Assembly: GCF_900113275.1 (NCBI RefSeq)
Contig: NZ_FOOU01000010.1
Location: 62,001 to 126,000 of the forward strand
Length of the DNA stretch: 64,000 bases
Direction of reading: 5' to 3'
Source: Neptunomonas qingdaonensis
Lineage (GTDB): Bacteria > Pseudomonadota > Gammaproteobacteria > Pseudomonadales > Balneatricaceae
The position numbers and the translations under genes are program-made. The notes below the pieces were generated by a model. That model had not been told where the DNA came from, made no database searches, and saw only the letters and a list, made by a program, of their open reading frames with translations. This document shows positions 1 through 10,027 of this stretch, piece by piece; positions within the stretch are counted from its first letter, which is position 1; each line of letters starts with the position of its first letter.

Positions 1-32
1 TACCCGGCATATATCACGGATATTTGAACACA

Positions 33-1487
33 ATGACAGCGGAACGCACTTTTTTTTGGCACGATTATGAAACCTTTGGTATTGATCCTAAAAGAGACCG
101 TCCTGTGCAATTTGCAGGCGTTCGCACGGATGAGAACCTGAATATCATTGATGAACCGGTGATGCTCTATTGCAAACCAGCCGATGATACTCTGCCGCAT
201 CCGCAAGCATGTTTAATCACAGGCATCACGCCTCAAAAGGCTATCCGTGAAGGGGTCTGTGAAGCCGAATTCATTAAGTGTATCCATGACGAATTTACAC
301 GACCAGGCACCTGTGCCGTGGGTTATAACAGTATTCGTTTTGATGATGAGGTGACGCGTTATACCCTCTATAGGAACTTTTTTGATCCCTATGCCCGGGA
401 GTGGCAGAACGACTGCTCACGCTGGGACATCATTGATATGTTGCGCCTGACACGTGCGTTGCGCCCGGAGGGTATTGTCTGGCCTGAGCATGAGGATGGT
501 ACGCCCAGTTTGCGCTTAGAAGACCTGACAAAAGCGAATGGCATTGATCATGGACATGCGCACGATGCGTTATCAGATGTGTATGCGACGATAGCGATGG
601 CAAAGTTGGTTAAAGAGCGCCAGCCAAAATTGTATGAGTTTACACTGGCCAACAAAGATAAGGCGTCAGCGCAGAAAATGTTGGATGTCTCCTCAATGAA
701 GCCTGTGTTGCATGTGTCATCCCGTTACGCAGCGGCGTTGGGGAATTTAGCTGTGGTTGCACCCTTGATACAGCACCCGGTTAATCGTAATAGTATTCTG
801 GTGTGGGATTTGCGTGCCGATCCTGCCCCATTGCTGACATTGTCGGTTGATGAGATCAGGCACTACATGTATTTAGCTGCCGCCGATCGTTCCGCTACAG
901 ACCCTGTTATTGCATTGAAGCAGGTACATGTGAATAAGTGCCCGATTTTAGCACCTGCCGGGATGCTGAATAAGGATGAAGCGGCGCGCTTCTCTATCGA
1001 CGGGGATATGTGCAGGGCGCATCTGGCTTTATTACGAAATTCTCCTGAATTAAAAGCCAAGCTTGCCGATGTACTGAGTGTAGATGGTTTTGAATCTGAC
1101 GGTGACCCGGATCATATGTTGTATTCGGGTGGTTTTTTTAATGATACCGATAAAAAGATGATGCAGCAGGTCAGAGAGAGTGATCCGGAAGCGTTGGCAG
1201 AGATGCAACTGGCATTTCAGGATCCTCGATTGGAAGAGATGTTATTTCGCTACCGCGCTCGCAATTACCCATTAACTCTTAATGATGATGAGCAGTCTCA
1301 ATGGGAGCAATACCGTAGTGATAAATTATTGAAACCAGATAAACGTGGCTTGATGACAATGAAAGTGTTTTACGAACAGTTGAATGCCCTTTATCAGGAC
1401 CCGGAGCTAAGCATGTCTAATCGGGAAGTGCTGGAAGAGTTGGCAATCTACGCTGAGTCCATCTATCCCATGGAGAACTCATGGTAA
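33..1487 (+). CDS. sbcB: Exodeoxyribonuclease I
   Basis: Degrades single-stranded DNA 3' to 5' and takes part in recombination and mismatch repair. The DEDD exonuclease fold starts with HDYETFG near the N-terminus, giving the first acidic pair. RFDDEVTR and the HDALSDVYATIAMAKL stretch supply later acidic residues, and the C-terminal half matches the SH3-like and helical region of E. coli ExoI in order and length (484 aa). An in-frame TTG lies at 24, but the ATG at 33 fits the family start better. The end overlaps the next gene by 7 bases. Family assignment is firm. Confidence 0.96.
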   Translation: MTAERTFFWHDYETFGIDPKRDRPVQFAGVRTDENLNIIDEPVMLYCKPADDTLPHPQACLITGITPQKAIREGVCEAEFIKCIHDEFTRPGTCAVGYNSIRFDDEVTRYTLYRNFFDPYAREWQNDCSRWDIIDMLRLTRALRPEGIVWPEHEDGTPSLRLEDLTKANGIDHGHAHDALSDVYATIAMAKLVKERQPKLYEFTLANKDKASAQKMLDVSSMKPVLHVSSRYAAALGNLAVVAPLIQHPVNRNSILVWDLRADPAPLLTLSVDEIRHYMYLAAADRSATDPVIALKQVHVNKCPILAPAGMLNKDEAARFSIDGDMCRAHLALLRNSPELKAKLADVLSVDGFESDGDPDHMLYSGGFFNDTDKKMMQQVRESDPEALAEMQLAFQDPRLEEMLFRYRARNYPLTLNDDEQSQWEQYRSDKLLKPDKRGLMTMKVFYEQLNALYQDPELSMSNREVLEELAIYAESIYPMENSW

Positions 1488-1999
1488 AAGCCATGGTAAA
1501 AACTGCAGTAAAGCGGGTGCTGCTGATCAGATCAGGCGTTTATGCCGGCGCTCTTACCGGTGCTTGTGCTGGCGTTCTTAACAGTGTTTATGCCGCGGCT
1601 CTTACCGGAGCTCTTGCAGGGGCTGTCAGTGCCGAGGAGCTTATCGCTTATCAGGTGGTTTTACCCAGCGGGTATTCACAGGGTACTGTTAACGGTGAAA
1701 CAGCCTACTTTCGAAAACGCCGTGGTGCTTTGGATAGCGAACCTATGCAAGTGATAGCTTACTTTAATAAACCTTCTGATCTGCCACCGCCGACAGTGGT
1801 CGCGCCTTCACCGCTGCCGCTGGTGCAAGAATTCAGGGCCGGCAAGGTATTATCAAAAGCTGACCTGAAGGGCGAAGATGCTGTTTTTCAACGCATCTTC
1901 GACGATCAGGAAAAGGAGAGATGTCTTTGGCAGCCTGAATCGTGTCAGCAGGCTTCAGGTATACAGCAGCGCCGTGAGTTTGTGCTGCCGAAACCTTAA
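1481..1999 (+). CDS. Exported protein of unknown function with duplicated signal region
   Basis: 172 aa. I do not recognise a family. The basic N-terminus (residues 1-17) leads into a small-residue-rich hydrophobic stretch that is a 16-residue unit repeated twice (residues 18-33 and 34-49, sharing VYA and ALTGA), ending in an AVSA-type signal peptidase site before EELIAYQVV. The mature part is about 120 residues, with a proline-rich patch (PPPTVVAPSPLPL) and two cysteines near the end (CLWQPESC). It starts with ATG inside the end of sbcB after GGAGAACTC, so the two are probably cotranscribed. An alternative ATG is at 1493. The role may be periplasmic or envelope-associated; this is inferred only from the signal peptide. 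Confidence 0.75.
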   Translation: MVKAMVKTAVKRVLLIRSGVYAGALTGACAGVLNSVYAAALTGALAGAVSAEELIAYQVVLPSGYSQGTVNGETAYFRKRRGALDSEPMQVIAYFNKPSDLPPPTVVAPSPLPLVQEFRAGKVLSKADLKGEDAVFQRIFDDQEKERCLWQPESCQQASGIQQRREFVLPKP

Positions 2000-2001
2000 A
2001 T

Positions 2002-4857
2002 TTATTGAGTAGCGCTTTCCTGAGCAATACTTACTTTAGTTAGATTTTTTAGCATGTTGGCCTCAGCTACTTCGCTACCTGATCCGTTGTTCTGCAAAAT
2101 CATTTGTCGTGTTAAGAGTGAGCTAAAGGCGTCAGTTAAATCATCCTTACTCAGCAGATCAATCATCTGCGTTAGTTTTATCTGCGTATCGAAATTTGTT
2201 TCATCCTGATCGATCTCTTGCCATAAACGGTTAGAACGATCCTGTAATTGGCGATCTTGCGCATTAATTCTTGCTTTAAGACTGCTTTTGAATTGGTTGA
2301 CCTGCTCGTCTGGGATATCGGTTAGTTGCTGTTTAAAGCGATCAAGAAAATCATTCATGCTTTGTTGAATGGCTGTAGGTGAGGCACTTGGAGACTGAAC
2401 CACAAGGGCAATACCTGGCATTTTGCGCAATGGCATCGGCGTTGCGAAGACGATATAGCCCAGCTGCTGTTCAGTGCGTAGCTGGGTATAGAAGGGGGCA
2501 GATAATACTTCACTTAATAACGCCGTAGATGCCCGGCTTTTAAGCGATTGGTCCTGGCCTTGCAGGTAAAGAACAACGGCTGAGTCGTTGTGTTCTATTT
2601 GTAGTGTTGTTCGTAATTTGTCTGCGGGTGTTAGTCTTCGAATGTCGACGAGTGGCGCTACGGCTGCTGTCTTAACAGGCTGCAAGGCCTTGATCAGTGT
2701 ATCGCTGATATTTAACGCTTCTTCTGCTAGCAGGTTGCCATTTGACAGTACCCGCAATTCAGTCGATTCGAAGAGTCGTTCAATCAAAGCCGACAACTGT
2801 TCTAGTGTATAGCTATCAGTGGCTTGTTGTAGTTCGGCAAGGCTTGGGTCCTGCATCAGTTGTTCATAACTGACACGAAAAAGCTGATTGTAAGGTTTGT
2901 CTTTTTCCGCGTTTTTAAGCTGCTCCTTGTATGCCTGAAGCACCCGTTCAAAACGCGCTTGTGAAAGTTCAGGTGAGCGCAAAGTTTTTGCAATTAATTT
3001 GCTGAGGAGATCTATTTTGTCGTTAAAGCCTGAAATGCGAACACTAATGCCGCGTTGATGCGCATAAATTCGTGCATTCAGACCTGCCATAGCCGCATCA
3101 TAAAGCGTTTGATTAAGTTCATCGCTGAGCATGTCTGCATAAATATTCAGCCCGGCCGTAACAGCAGCGCCTTCTCTTGCAATAGGTGACAGAAGTGTAA
3201 AGTAGACGTCAGCTTTTGGAACATTAAAGGTACTGTCCTGAAGATGCCACAATGAAACTCCTGTCTTGCCGGTATCGATGTTGATTGGAGTCTGGTTCTT
3301 CTCTGGTTGGCTACTCTCCTCTGGTTGAGGCTTAAGCTCGATATTTTCGGCAATAAAAGGGTTGGCGTTGCGAATGTGTAAGTTTTCGCTCAAGTCAACC
3401 TGCTGCCAGCGCGAAATACGCTCTGAGGAAATAGGGGTGATACGGTAGGCGCTATTGTAATAGTGCTCGTTGCGATCTGTTTGAAGTTCCGGCGCTTGAA
3501 TTGATAACACCATATTGTCCGGGCGAATCGATTCAGTGAATTGATTAAATATATCCGCATTATATTGCTCAATGATAAAGGCCGCATTCAGCCAGTTGGC
3601 TTCCGGGTAGTCCTGCATGCTATGGGTCAGTTGGGTGACATAATGAATCGGTTCCTGTTCGGATAGGAAGCGAAATTGTTGTTCATTGAGTAAGTGTTCT
3701 TCCTGAAAGAGTGCTTGGCTGATGCCGGTTTTTTTCAGGTCTTTCATGAAAGAGAAAAACAAACTGACGATCTCGTCGGTATGCTGAAGACCTTGTGGTG
3801 TTAAAGATATTTGAACATGGAAGCTGGCTTCAGTATCAAAGTCTTCCCCTGGCGATGCTCCGAGTCCTGTTGCCCAACCTTTGTCTTTCAATAAAGCCAA
3901 TATACTTCCTTTACCTTCATAACCTACAAGGCTGCTGAGCAGGTGAAGCGGTTTGCTTTTCCAATAGGGCAAGCTAGGCTGCGTCGGAAAGCTAAGACTG
4001 AGGGAGCGATTATCTTTTAATGTACTAATCGCTATTTCGAGGGGTAAATCACTGGGCTTAAACTGTGGTTGGTTGAAACTAAAGGGTTCTAAATCTTTAT
4101 TCTCAATGTTGGCGAAGTACTGCTTTGCCATGACTTCAAGCTGTCCGATAGGCTGTTTACCCAGAATGACCAGTCGCATGCGGTTTGCGGAATAGTTGTT
4201 TTGGTAAAAACTAATTAAGTCTTTGCGTAAAGCGCCTGGCTCGTCGTTAGCTAAGGTGTCAAGGTTGCCAACGGCAAAGCGACTAGCCGGGTGTTCCGGG
4301 TTCATCGCTTGTTGTGTGGCGGCATATATTCTGCGGCCATCGTCTTTGAGTTTGGCGCTGTACTCTGAATTAACGGCGTGTCTTTCTCTATCGGTATATT
4401 CTTCTGAGAATAACGGAGAAATGAAAAACTGAGAGAAGCGATCTAGCGCAGGCTCAAGATCATCTGCTTTAATATCGAAAAAGTAATTGGTGTTTTTTAA
4501 GGCAGTGAAGGCGTTATGGGTGCCACCATGAGATTGTATGAATGACTGGTATTCGCCTGCTTCAGGGTATTTTTTTGTGCCCAGAAAAAGCATGTGCTCA
4601 AGAAAATGGGCCAGGCCCGCTCTGTCTTTGGGGTTCGCTGCCGAACCAATACTGATATCCAGCGATGCTGCTGCTTTGTCAGTATCCGGGTCAGAAATCA
4701 GCAGTACCCTTAAGTTATTTTCCAGCGTGATTGAGTGGTACTCACGGCTGTCATTCGGGCTTTTAATAATGTTGCCGGCAAACGACAAAGATACCGAGCA
4801 ATAGATAAGTAGTAGTGTGAGAATCAATTTTACTCGTGCAAAAAGCGCAGTGTGCAT
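2002..4857 (-). CDS. M16 family zinc metalloprotease (pitrilysin/insulinase type)
   Basis: 951 aa, about the length of E. coli protease III (PtrA). It has a signal peptide (MHTALFARVKLILTLLLIY then LSFAG), so it should be periplasmic. The inverted zinc motif HFLEH lies at residues 84-88, followed by the downstream glutamate region HAVNSEY. The four M16 half-domains follow in order, with the C-terminal RTEQQLGYIVF substrate-binding motif. A longer reading from TTG at 4890 is possible, but the ATG at 4857 has a good Shine-Dalgarno sequence (TGAGGA, 7-base spacing) and puts the signal peptide at the start. The gene is convergent with the preceding one, with only two bases between stop codons. 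It degrades peptides; the natural substrate is unknown. Confidence 0.93.
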   Translation of the reverse strand: MHTALFARVKLILTLLLIYCSVSLSFAGNIIKSPNDSREYHSITLENNLRVLLISDPDTDKAAASLDISIGSAANPKDRAGLAHFLEHMLFLGTKKYPEAGEYQSFIQSHGGTHNAFTALKNTNYFFDIKADDLEPALDRFSQFFISPLFSEEYTDRERHAVNSEYSAKLKDDGRRIYAATQQAMNPEHPASRFAVGNLDTLANDEPGALRKDLISFYQNNYSANRMRLVILGKQPIGQLEVMAKQYFANIENKDLEPFSFNQPQFKPSDLPLEIAISTLKDNRSLSLSFPTQPSLPYWKSKPLHLLSSLVGYEGKGSILALLKDKGWATGLGASPGEDFDTEASFHVQISLTPQGLQHTDEIVSLFFSFMKDLKKTGISQALFQEEHLLNEQQFRFLSEQEPIHYVTQLTHSMQDYPEANWLNAAFIIEQYNADIFNQFTESIRPDNMVLSIQAPELQTDRNEHYYNSAYRITPISSERISRWQQVDLSENLHIRNANPFIAENIELKPQPEESSQPEKNQTPINIDTGKTGVSLWHLQDSTFNVPKADVYFTLLSPIAREGAAVTAGLNIYADMLSDELNQTLYDAAMAGLNARIYAHQRGISVRISGFNDKIDLLSKLIAKTLRSPELSQARFERVLQAYKEQLKNAEKDKPYNQLFRVSYEQLMQDPSLAELQQATDSYTLEQLSALIERLFESTELRVLSNGNLLAEEALNISDTLIKALQPVKTAAVAPLVDIRRLTPADKLRTTLQIEHNDSAVVLYLQGQDQSLKSRASTALLSEVLSAPFYTQLRTEQQLGYIVFATPMPLRKMPGIALVVQSPSASPTAIQQSMNDFLDRFKQQLTDIPDEQVNQFKSSLKARINAQDRQLQDRSNRLWQEIDQDETNFDTQIKLTQMIDLLSKDDLTDAFSSLLTRQMILQNNGSGSEVAEANMLKNLTKVSIAQESATQ

Positions 4858-5022
4858 CCAACAGTCCTCAAAAACACAGAATGAAATCAAATAGCTACCC
4901 TGATTCAGGATAGTCAGCCAGTAGACATTAACTTATCTTGGGGGTTCCGTGAATCAGCATAGCCATATTTATCAACAGCCGATACAATCGGTTCTATTTC
5001 ACTCATATTAAAGGATGTTCTG

Positions 5023-5403
5023 ATGAATCGTGAAAAGGTGATTTTTGCTTTCTTTATCGTATTGGCCCTGACGCTGAACTTCGGCTTTTTTCTCGGCGAT
5101 ATCGATAAGGTAGTTCATCATAATGAGTTTGAGTTATTTGCCGCGCTGACGGTCAGTATGATCTGTACTGTGCTGAAGTTTGGTGATCGGACACATCTTG
5201 GCGCACTAATGCTGGCGACCAGCCTGGTGGCTGACTTACAGTTAGTTATTGCTGCTACTTTATGGGGGTTTGCTGAACAGATAAGCGGCGGAATGACCGC
5301 TTCGATGATGTCAAGCATAGTGTCGCTTTCTGGCGGTGCGCTTCTCGCCAATATTATTTCTGTTGTTTTGCTGGTGGTTGAGACCATTGTTGTTCGTCGT
5401 TAA
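5023..5403 (+). CDS. Small membrane protein, DUF6394 family
   Basis: 126 aa with four predicted membrane helices (about residues 7-26, 36-54, 60-82 and 92-122) and short loops. It resembles the DUF6394 proteins found beside TrkA-type potassium channels. It has a good ribosome site (AAAGGATG) and lies three bases upstream of the channel gene, so the two are almost certainly cotranslated. The likely role is a partner or accessory subunit of the channel; that is inference from the pairing, since the family has no known function. Confidence 0.8.
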   Translation: MNREKVIFAFFIVLALTLNFGFFLGDIDKVVHHNEFELFAALTVSMICTVLKFGDRTHLGALMLATSLVADLQLVIAATLWGFAEQISGGMTASMMSSIVSLSGGALLANIISVVLLVVETIVVRR

Positions 5404-5406
5404 ATT

Positions 5407-7098
5407 ATGAATAACGTCTTTTATCTCTTATTACGGCGACTTCGTGTTCCTTTCATCACGATGATCGTTGTTTATTCAATCTCTGTTCTCGGTTTTGTCC
5501 TGATCCCCGGACAAGATAATGACGGCAATATCTGGCATATGGATTTTTTCCACGCTGTGTATTTTGTCTCTTTTATGGGAACGACTATTGGTTTTGGTGA
5601 GATTCCTTTTGCATTCACTGATGCGCAGAGAATGTGGACGCTGTTAATGATCTATGCCACGGTGGTCGCATGGTTATACGGTATTGGTTCGATGTTAGCC
5701 TTGTTACAGGAGCCCGTGTTTGGTCGCTTATTACGCCGCCGCGCTTTCACCAGCGAAGTGATAGGCATTGCTGAACCGTTTTATCTCATCTGTGGTTACG
5801 GTGTTACTGGGCGAGTGATTGTCCATAAACTCGCCAACAGAGATATCAGAGCGGTCGTGATAGATATCAAGCAGGAACGCATTGACGATCTGGAAATGGA
5901 TAGTTTGCCGATACGTGTACCAGGCTTATGTGCCGATGCGGCTTTACCCGATGTGTTAGATGACGCAGGGCTTCAGCACCCTCATTGTATAGGTGTGCTT
6001 GCGCTGACAGATGATGACAACTCTAATTTGGCAGTCTCTATTGCCAGTAAACTACTGATGCCTAAACGCTTGGTGATCAGTCGCACTGAATCTGAAGTTA
6101 CCACTGCGAACTTACTTTCGTTTGGTACTGACCAGGTGGTTGATCCGTTTCAGGCTTATGCGGGATATCTGTCCATGGCCATCCATTCCCCGTATAAACA
6201 TCTGGTGTATGATTGGCTGGTCAATCCTTATCATCGTCCTCTATCCAGTGTCTATCAGCTAAAGCAGGGGCGGTGGATTATTTGTGGTTTTGGTCGGTTT
6301 GGTCGGTCGCTTTACAAAGCTTTTAAAGCGGACGATGTGTCTATTACGGTTGTTGATGCAAAAGAACACAATGTCAATCAAACCGAGCATCAGATCTGGG
6401 GCGTTGGAACTGAAGCTCAAACGCTGGAAGAGGCGGGTATCCATGAAGCGGTAGGTATTGTTGCAGGAACAGAAAACGATGCCAATAACCTCTCTATTAT
6501 TATGACAGCGCGCCAGCTTAAACCTAAGTTGGTGACGGTTGTCAGACAAAACCTGGATGCGAACCGCTTAGTTTTTCGTCATTCAGGCGCTGATTTTGTC
6601 ATGGAGCCTGGCAGAATAATTGCGAATCAGATTATGGCGCAGATAAAAACGCCGCTCTTGCCTGCCTTTATAGATGCCTTACAAGGCTATGATGATGTCT
6701 GGGCGCATACTTTATTGAATCGTATGAGTAGCGTCGTTGGCGAGTATGAGTTGGATAGCTGGGCATTTACTATTGGCGAAGCGGACACACCCGCAATACA
6801 GATGGCGCTGGAAGAGGCAACTGTTATTAAAATGAAGGTTTTTCTTAAGGATCCGCGTGACCGCAGTCATATGTTACCGGCGTTCCCATTAATGTTACGC
6901 CGTGGCGAAACTATTAAAATTTTGCCGGGAGAACTGACTGAGTTAGAACTGGGCGATGAGATTCTCTTTTGCGGTTTGAGTAAGGCATTCAAACAAGTTG
7001 AGTGGACGGTAAATAACTATAACGTGCTGCAATACATCTTGACTGGTAAAGACGCGAACTCCACCCTGTTATCCCGTTGGTTCAATAAGGACTCATAA
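5407..7098 (+). CDS. Potassium channel protein with two RCK (TrkA-N) domains
   Basis: 563 aa. An inner membrane pore module (two helices, residues about 13-33 and 75-100) flanks a selectivity filter with TTIGFGE at residues 59-65, the expected TxGxG-type filter. The cytoplasmic part has a first NAD-binding RCK domain (CGYGVTGR from about 129) and a second (CGFGRFGR from about 291). The C-terminal region ends in a TrkA-C-like stretch (IKILPGELTELELGDEI). It probably conducts K+ under ligand control. It is the second gene of a tight operon: a 3-base gap before and an overlap (TAATG) with the next gene. Confidence 0.92.
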   Translation: MNNVFYLLLRRLRVPFITMIVVYSISVLGFVLIPGQDNDGNIWHMDFFHAVYFVSFMGTTIGFGEIPFAFTDAQRMWTLLMIYATVVAWLYGIGSMLALLQEPVFGRLLRRRAFTSEVIGIAEPFYLICGYGVTGRVIVHKLANRDIRAVVIDIKQERIDDLEMDSLPIRVPGLCADAALPDVLDDAGLQHPHCIGVLALTDDDNSNLAVSIASKLLMPKRLVISRTESEVTTANLLSFGTDQVVDPFQAYAGYLSMAIHSPYKHLVYDWLVNPYHRPLSSVYQLKQGRWIICGFGRFGRSLYKAFKADDVSITVVDAKEHNVNQTEHQIWGVGTEAQTLEEAGIHEAVGIVAGTENDANNLSIIMTARQLKPKLVTVVRQNLDANRLVFRHSGADFVMEPGRIIANQIMAQIKTPLLPAFIDALQGYDDVWAHTLLNRMSSVVGEYELDSWAFTIGEADTPAIQMALEEATVIKMKVFLKDPRDRSHMLPAFPLMLRRGETIKILPGELTELELGDEILFCGLSKAFKQVEWTVNNYNVLQYILTGKDANSTLLSRWFNKDS

Positions 7099-8003
7099 TG
7101 GCTTATTTGTTACTCACGCTGACTACGCTTTTTTGGGCGGGTAATTTTGTACTCGGGCGAGCCATGCATAATGTGCTGCCGCCGGTGACGATGGCAGAGC
7201 TGCGCTGGAGTGTTGCATTACTGATAATTTTGCCTTTTTTAATGCCTAAGTTGAAAGCGCATTGGCGTAAGATCGTAAAACACTGGAAAGTACTCATACC
7301 ACTCGGTGTTCTAAGTGTCGGTAGCTTTAATACGTTCATTTATCTTGGACTGACGACAACGGGAGCAACCAATGCTACTTTGCTGCAATCGGCAATCCCC
7401 ATTATCATTTTAGTTATTTCTGGCTTTTTTTTAAAAGAGACGGTGTCTTTCCGCCAGTGGATAGGAGTCGTTTGCTCGCTGTTAGGGGTGTTGACGCTGA
7501 TCTCATTGGGGCAGCCTGGCCAATTACTCAATCTGGATATTAATCAAGGAGATTTGTGGATTTTGGCAGCGGTGTTGTGCTGGGCAAGTTACTCGATTTG
7601 TTTGCGTTGGCGCCCTGCGGAACTTGATGGTTTTACTTTTTTTGGCGTGACCGTTATTGTAGGAGTTGTTGCGCTGTTGCCTTTCAGTTTGCTGGAGTTG
7701 CAGAGCGCCGCTCCTATTATATGGAAGCCTGAGGCGTTCGGATCCATATTGTATATGGCTGTTTTTCCCTCTATTCTGGCGCATCTGTTCTGGAATCGTG
7801 GCGTGGCTGAATTAGGTGCAGCTAAAGCGGGCTTATTTATTCATCTTATGCCATTATTTGGTATGCTACTTTCAACGATATTTTTAGGGGAGGGAATTCA
7901 CGCTTATCATTTAACAGGTATGGTATTAATATTCATTGGGATATACCTTGCGGTAATTACTAATGTAATGAAACGGATTCCGAAATTAAATAGAGGTAGT
8001 TGA
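7098..8003 (+). CDS. EamA/DMT family transporter
   Basis: 301 aa with about ten hydrophobic helices arranged as two EamA repeats. It has the typical start (YLLLTLTTLFWAGNFVLGR) and the second-half signature AHLFWNRGVAELGAAKAG. It is an inner-membrane metabolite exporter or permease whose substrate cannot be told from sequence. Its ATG overlaps the stop of the channel gene by one base, and its stop overlaps the next start (TGATG). Confidence 0.9.
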   Translation: MAYLLLTLTTLFWAGNFVLGRAMHNVLPPVTMAELRWSVALLIILPFLMPKLKAHWRKIVKHWKVLIPLGVLSVGSFNTFIYLGLTTTGATNATLLQSAIPIIILVISGFFLKETVSFRQWIGVVCSLLGVLTLISLGQPGQLLNLDINQGDLWILAAVLCWASYSICLRWRPAELDGFTFFGVTVIVGVVALLPFSLLELQSAAPIIWKPEAFGSILYMAVFPSILAHLFWNRGVAELGAAKAGLFIHLMPLFGMLLSTIFLGEGIHAYHLTGMVLIFIGIYLAVITNVMKRIPKLNRGS

Positions 8004-8860
8004 TGCGTAACGTTCTATTAGCAGTTTTCATGATGTTTTTTACACTGAGTATCGTGGCGCCAGAAGCACAGGCAAAGCGTTTAGGTGGAGGTTTTAGTTT
8101 TGGGAAATCATATACGGCGCCAAAGTCGGTAAAGCCATCACCGACTCAGCAAAAAGCTGCACCTGCACAAAATGCGGCGGCAGGTACTGCTAAAAAAGCT
8201 GGCATGGGTGGAATGTTAGGTGGTTTGCTAGCCGGTGGTTTGCTGGCCTCATTGTTCATGGGTGGCGCGTTTGATGGAATCCAGATGATGGATATTCTGA
8301 TGATAGCCGCTATCGCTTTTATAGCCTTTAAAGTGTTTGCGATGATGCGTAAAAGCCAGCCTGTACCCAGCTATGCCGGACATCAACATCGATCCATGGA
8401 ACCTGAAACGGCAGAACCTTCTCAAACACACCACTTTACACCGATGTCAGCAGCCAGTACTCAGCTGTCTGAGCCTGACCTTGAACTACCTGCGTGGTTC
8501 AATAAGGTTACTTTTTTGAATGGAGCGCGTGACCATTTCACCAATCTGCAGGCTGCCTGGGATCGTCAGGATTGGTCTGAAATTTCGACCTATACTACGC
8601 CGGAGTTGTTGGAAGAGTTAAAAACGGAGCGTGTCAAATACCCTGAAGAGCAGCAGACAGAAGTGGTATCTGTGATGTCCGAACTGATTAACTTTATTAA
8701 TAATCAGGATCATGTTGTTGCCAGCATTCATTTTTATGGATGGTTAAAAGAGTCAGAGGATCAGCACACCAGTGAATTTAGTGAGATCTGGCATCTGAAA
8801 CGTGATTTAAGCGAAGAGAATGCATCGTGGTTTATCGTGGGAATTGAACAGCCTTCGTAA
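8003..8860 (+). CDS. Tim44-like domain protein
   Basis: 285 aa. A signal peptide (residues 1-25, ending APEAQA) is followed by the KRLGGGFSFGKS motif typical of bacterial Tim44-like proteins, a low-complexity Ala/Pro/Lys linker, a glycine-rich membrane segment (about 73-118), and a C-terminal Tim44/SnoaL-like domain (about 155-285). ATG at 8003 with TAGAGGTAG upstream is preferred to the in-frame TTG at 8000. It is the last gene of the operon before a strong terminator. The family is membrane-associated and of unknown function in bacteria. Confidence 0.88.
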   Translation: MRNVLLAVFMMFFTLSIVAPEAQAKRLGGGFSFGKSYTAPKSVKPSPTQQKAAPAQNAAAGTAKKAGMGGMLGGLLAGGLLASLFMGGAFDGIQMMDILMIAAIAFIAFKVFAMMRKSQPVPSYAGHQHRSMEPETAEPSQTHHFTPMSAASTQLSEPDLELPAWFNKVTFLNGARDHFTNLQAAWDRQDWSEISTYTTPELLEELKTERVKYPEEQQTEVVSVMSELINFINNQDHVVASIHFYGWLKESEDQHTSEFSEIWHLKRDLSEENASWFIVGIEQPS

Positions 8861-8881
8861 ACGCTTTGTATTATCGATATG

Positions 8882-8912
8882 AAAATGGCGCCTTTAGCGC
8901 CATTTTTATTTT
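8882..8912 (+). terminator. Rho-independent terminator after the Tim44-like gene
   Basis: A perfect 10-bp stem (AAAATGGCGC / GCGCCATTTT, 8882-8891 with 8897-8906) around a five-base loop, followed by TATTTTG. It ends the operon that begins at 5023 and may also serve the convergent yaaA, since the A/T-rich stem ends are symmetric. Confidence 0.9.
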
Positions 8913-8939
8913 GTACGAGTATTTTTTGTAACAGACATG

Positions 8940-9737
8940 TTATTCGTGATCACGAATGAATACCCAGGTATTACCTTCAGACATTGATTCGGCAAAGCGA
9001 TAGCCTTCAGAATCAAACTCTTTTAAGGCTTCAGGTGTGTCAATTTTATTCTCAATAATATAGCGCGCCATCAAACCACGTGCTTTTTTAGCATAGAAAC
9101 TGATAATTTTATATTGTCCTGGTTTCCAGTCTTTAAACACCGGTGTTATCAGGCGGGCATTGAGCATTTTGGGCTTTATCGCTTTAAAATACTCATTGGA
9201 CGCCAGATTGACTACAACCGGATTGTCATTCTGATGGCGTTCATCATTTGACTCTTCGCTTAGCTCTTCGTTTAAAGATACCGTGAGTCTGTTATCCCAA
9301 AACTGGTAAAGGTTTGTACCACGAGGGTTGTCTAGCTTTGTACCCATCTCTAAACGGTAAGGATACATTAAGTCCAACGGCCTGAGTACGCCGTATAGCC
9401 CCGATAGAATCCGCAAATGCTGTTGAGCATAATTGAGCTGCTCATTGGATAGGGTGGCTGCGTCCAGTCCGCTATAGACATCACCTTTAAAGGCTAGAAT
9501 AGCTTGCTTTGCATTTTCGCTTGTTAGTTTGGTTGGCCATGAGTTATAGCGGGCAACATTAAGGCTGGCGAGTTTGTCGCTGAGCTTCATCAAATCGGCG
9601 ACCCCCTGAACCGAAAGTTGCTCTAAAACACTGATTAGCTCGTTGGAATGCTCCAGAAAGCGAGGCAGAGTGTGTTGGTCTGTATGTGCAGGCGTTTCGT
9701 AATCAAGCGTTTTAGCGGGCGAAATAAGTGTCAGCAT
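8940..9737 (-). CDS. yaaA: Peroxide stress protein YaaA (DUF328/UPF0246)
   Basis: 265 aa, the normal family length. It starts with the family signature [14 protein letters not shown] and carries [27 protein letters not shown] and [13 protein letters not shown], all landmark blocks of YaaA. In E. coli the protein lowers intracellular free iron and limits DNA damage during hydrogen peroxide stress, and it is under OxyR. I see no obvious OxyR site in the upstream 270 bases. Confidence 0.96.
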   Translation of the reverse strand: MLTLISPAKTLDYETPAHTDQHTLPRFLEHSNELISVLEQLSVQGVADLMKLSDKLASLNVARYNSWPTKLTSENAKQAILAFKGDVYSGLDAATLSNEQLNYAQQHLRILSGLYGVLRPLDLMYPYRLEMGTKLDNPRGTNLYQFWDNRLTVSLNEELSEESNDERHQNDNPVVVNLASNEYFKAIKPKMLNARLITPVFKDWKPGQYKIISFYAKKARGLMARYIIENKIDTPEALKEFDSEGYRFAESMSEGNTWVFIRDHE

Positions 9738-10027
9738 AGTATTCCGTTCTGTTGGGTATGGGAGGCATTCAGGCTATTTTAATTGAATTGTAATGAGGTT
9801 GTTATGGGGTTGTCATATTGTTCTGACGTTGCTCTTGTCAAAGCCCCGATAATTTACCCCCTTTTAGCATTGATTCACAGGGCTGGAAAGTAATAGACGC
9901 TTAGTTAAGCGAGCGATGGGCAAACCAGTAAACGGATGATGCGCAAACAAGATGGGTAGGCATAACAACTTGATATTGTGTATTATTAAGCCAATTTTTC
10001 TTTGATTTGTTTTGGGATTTATCTGTA

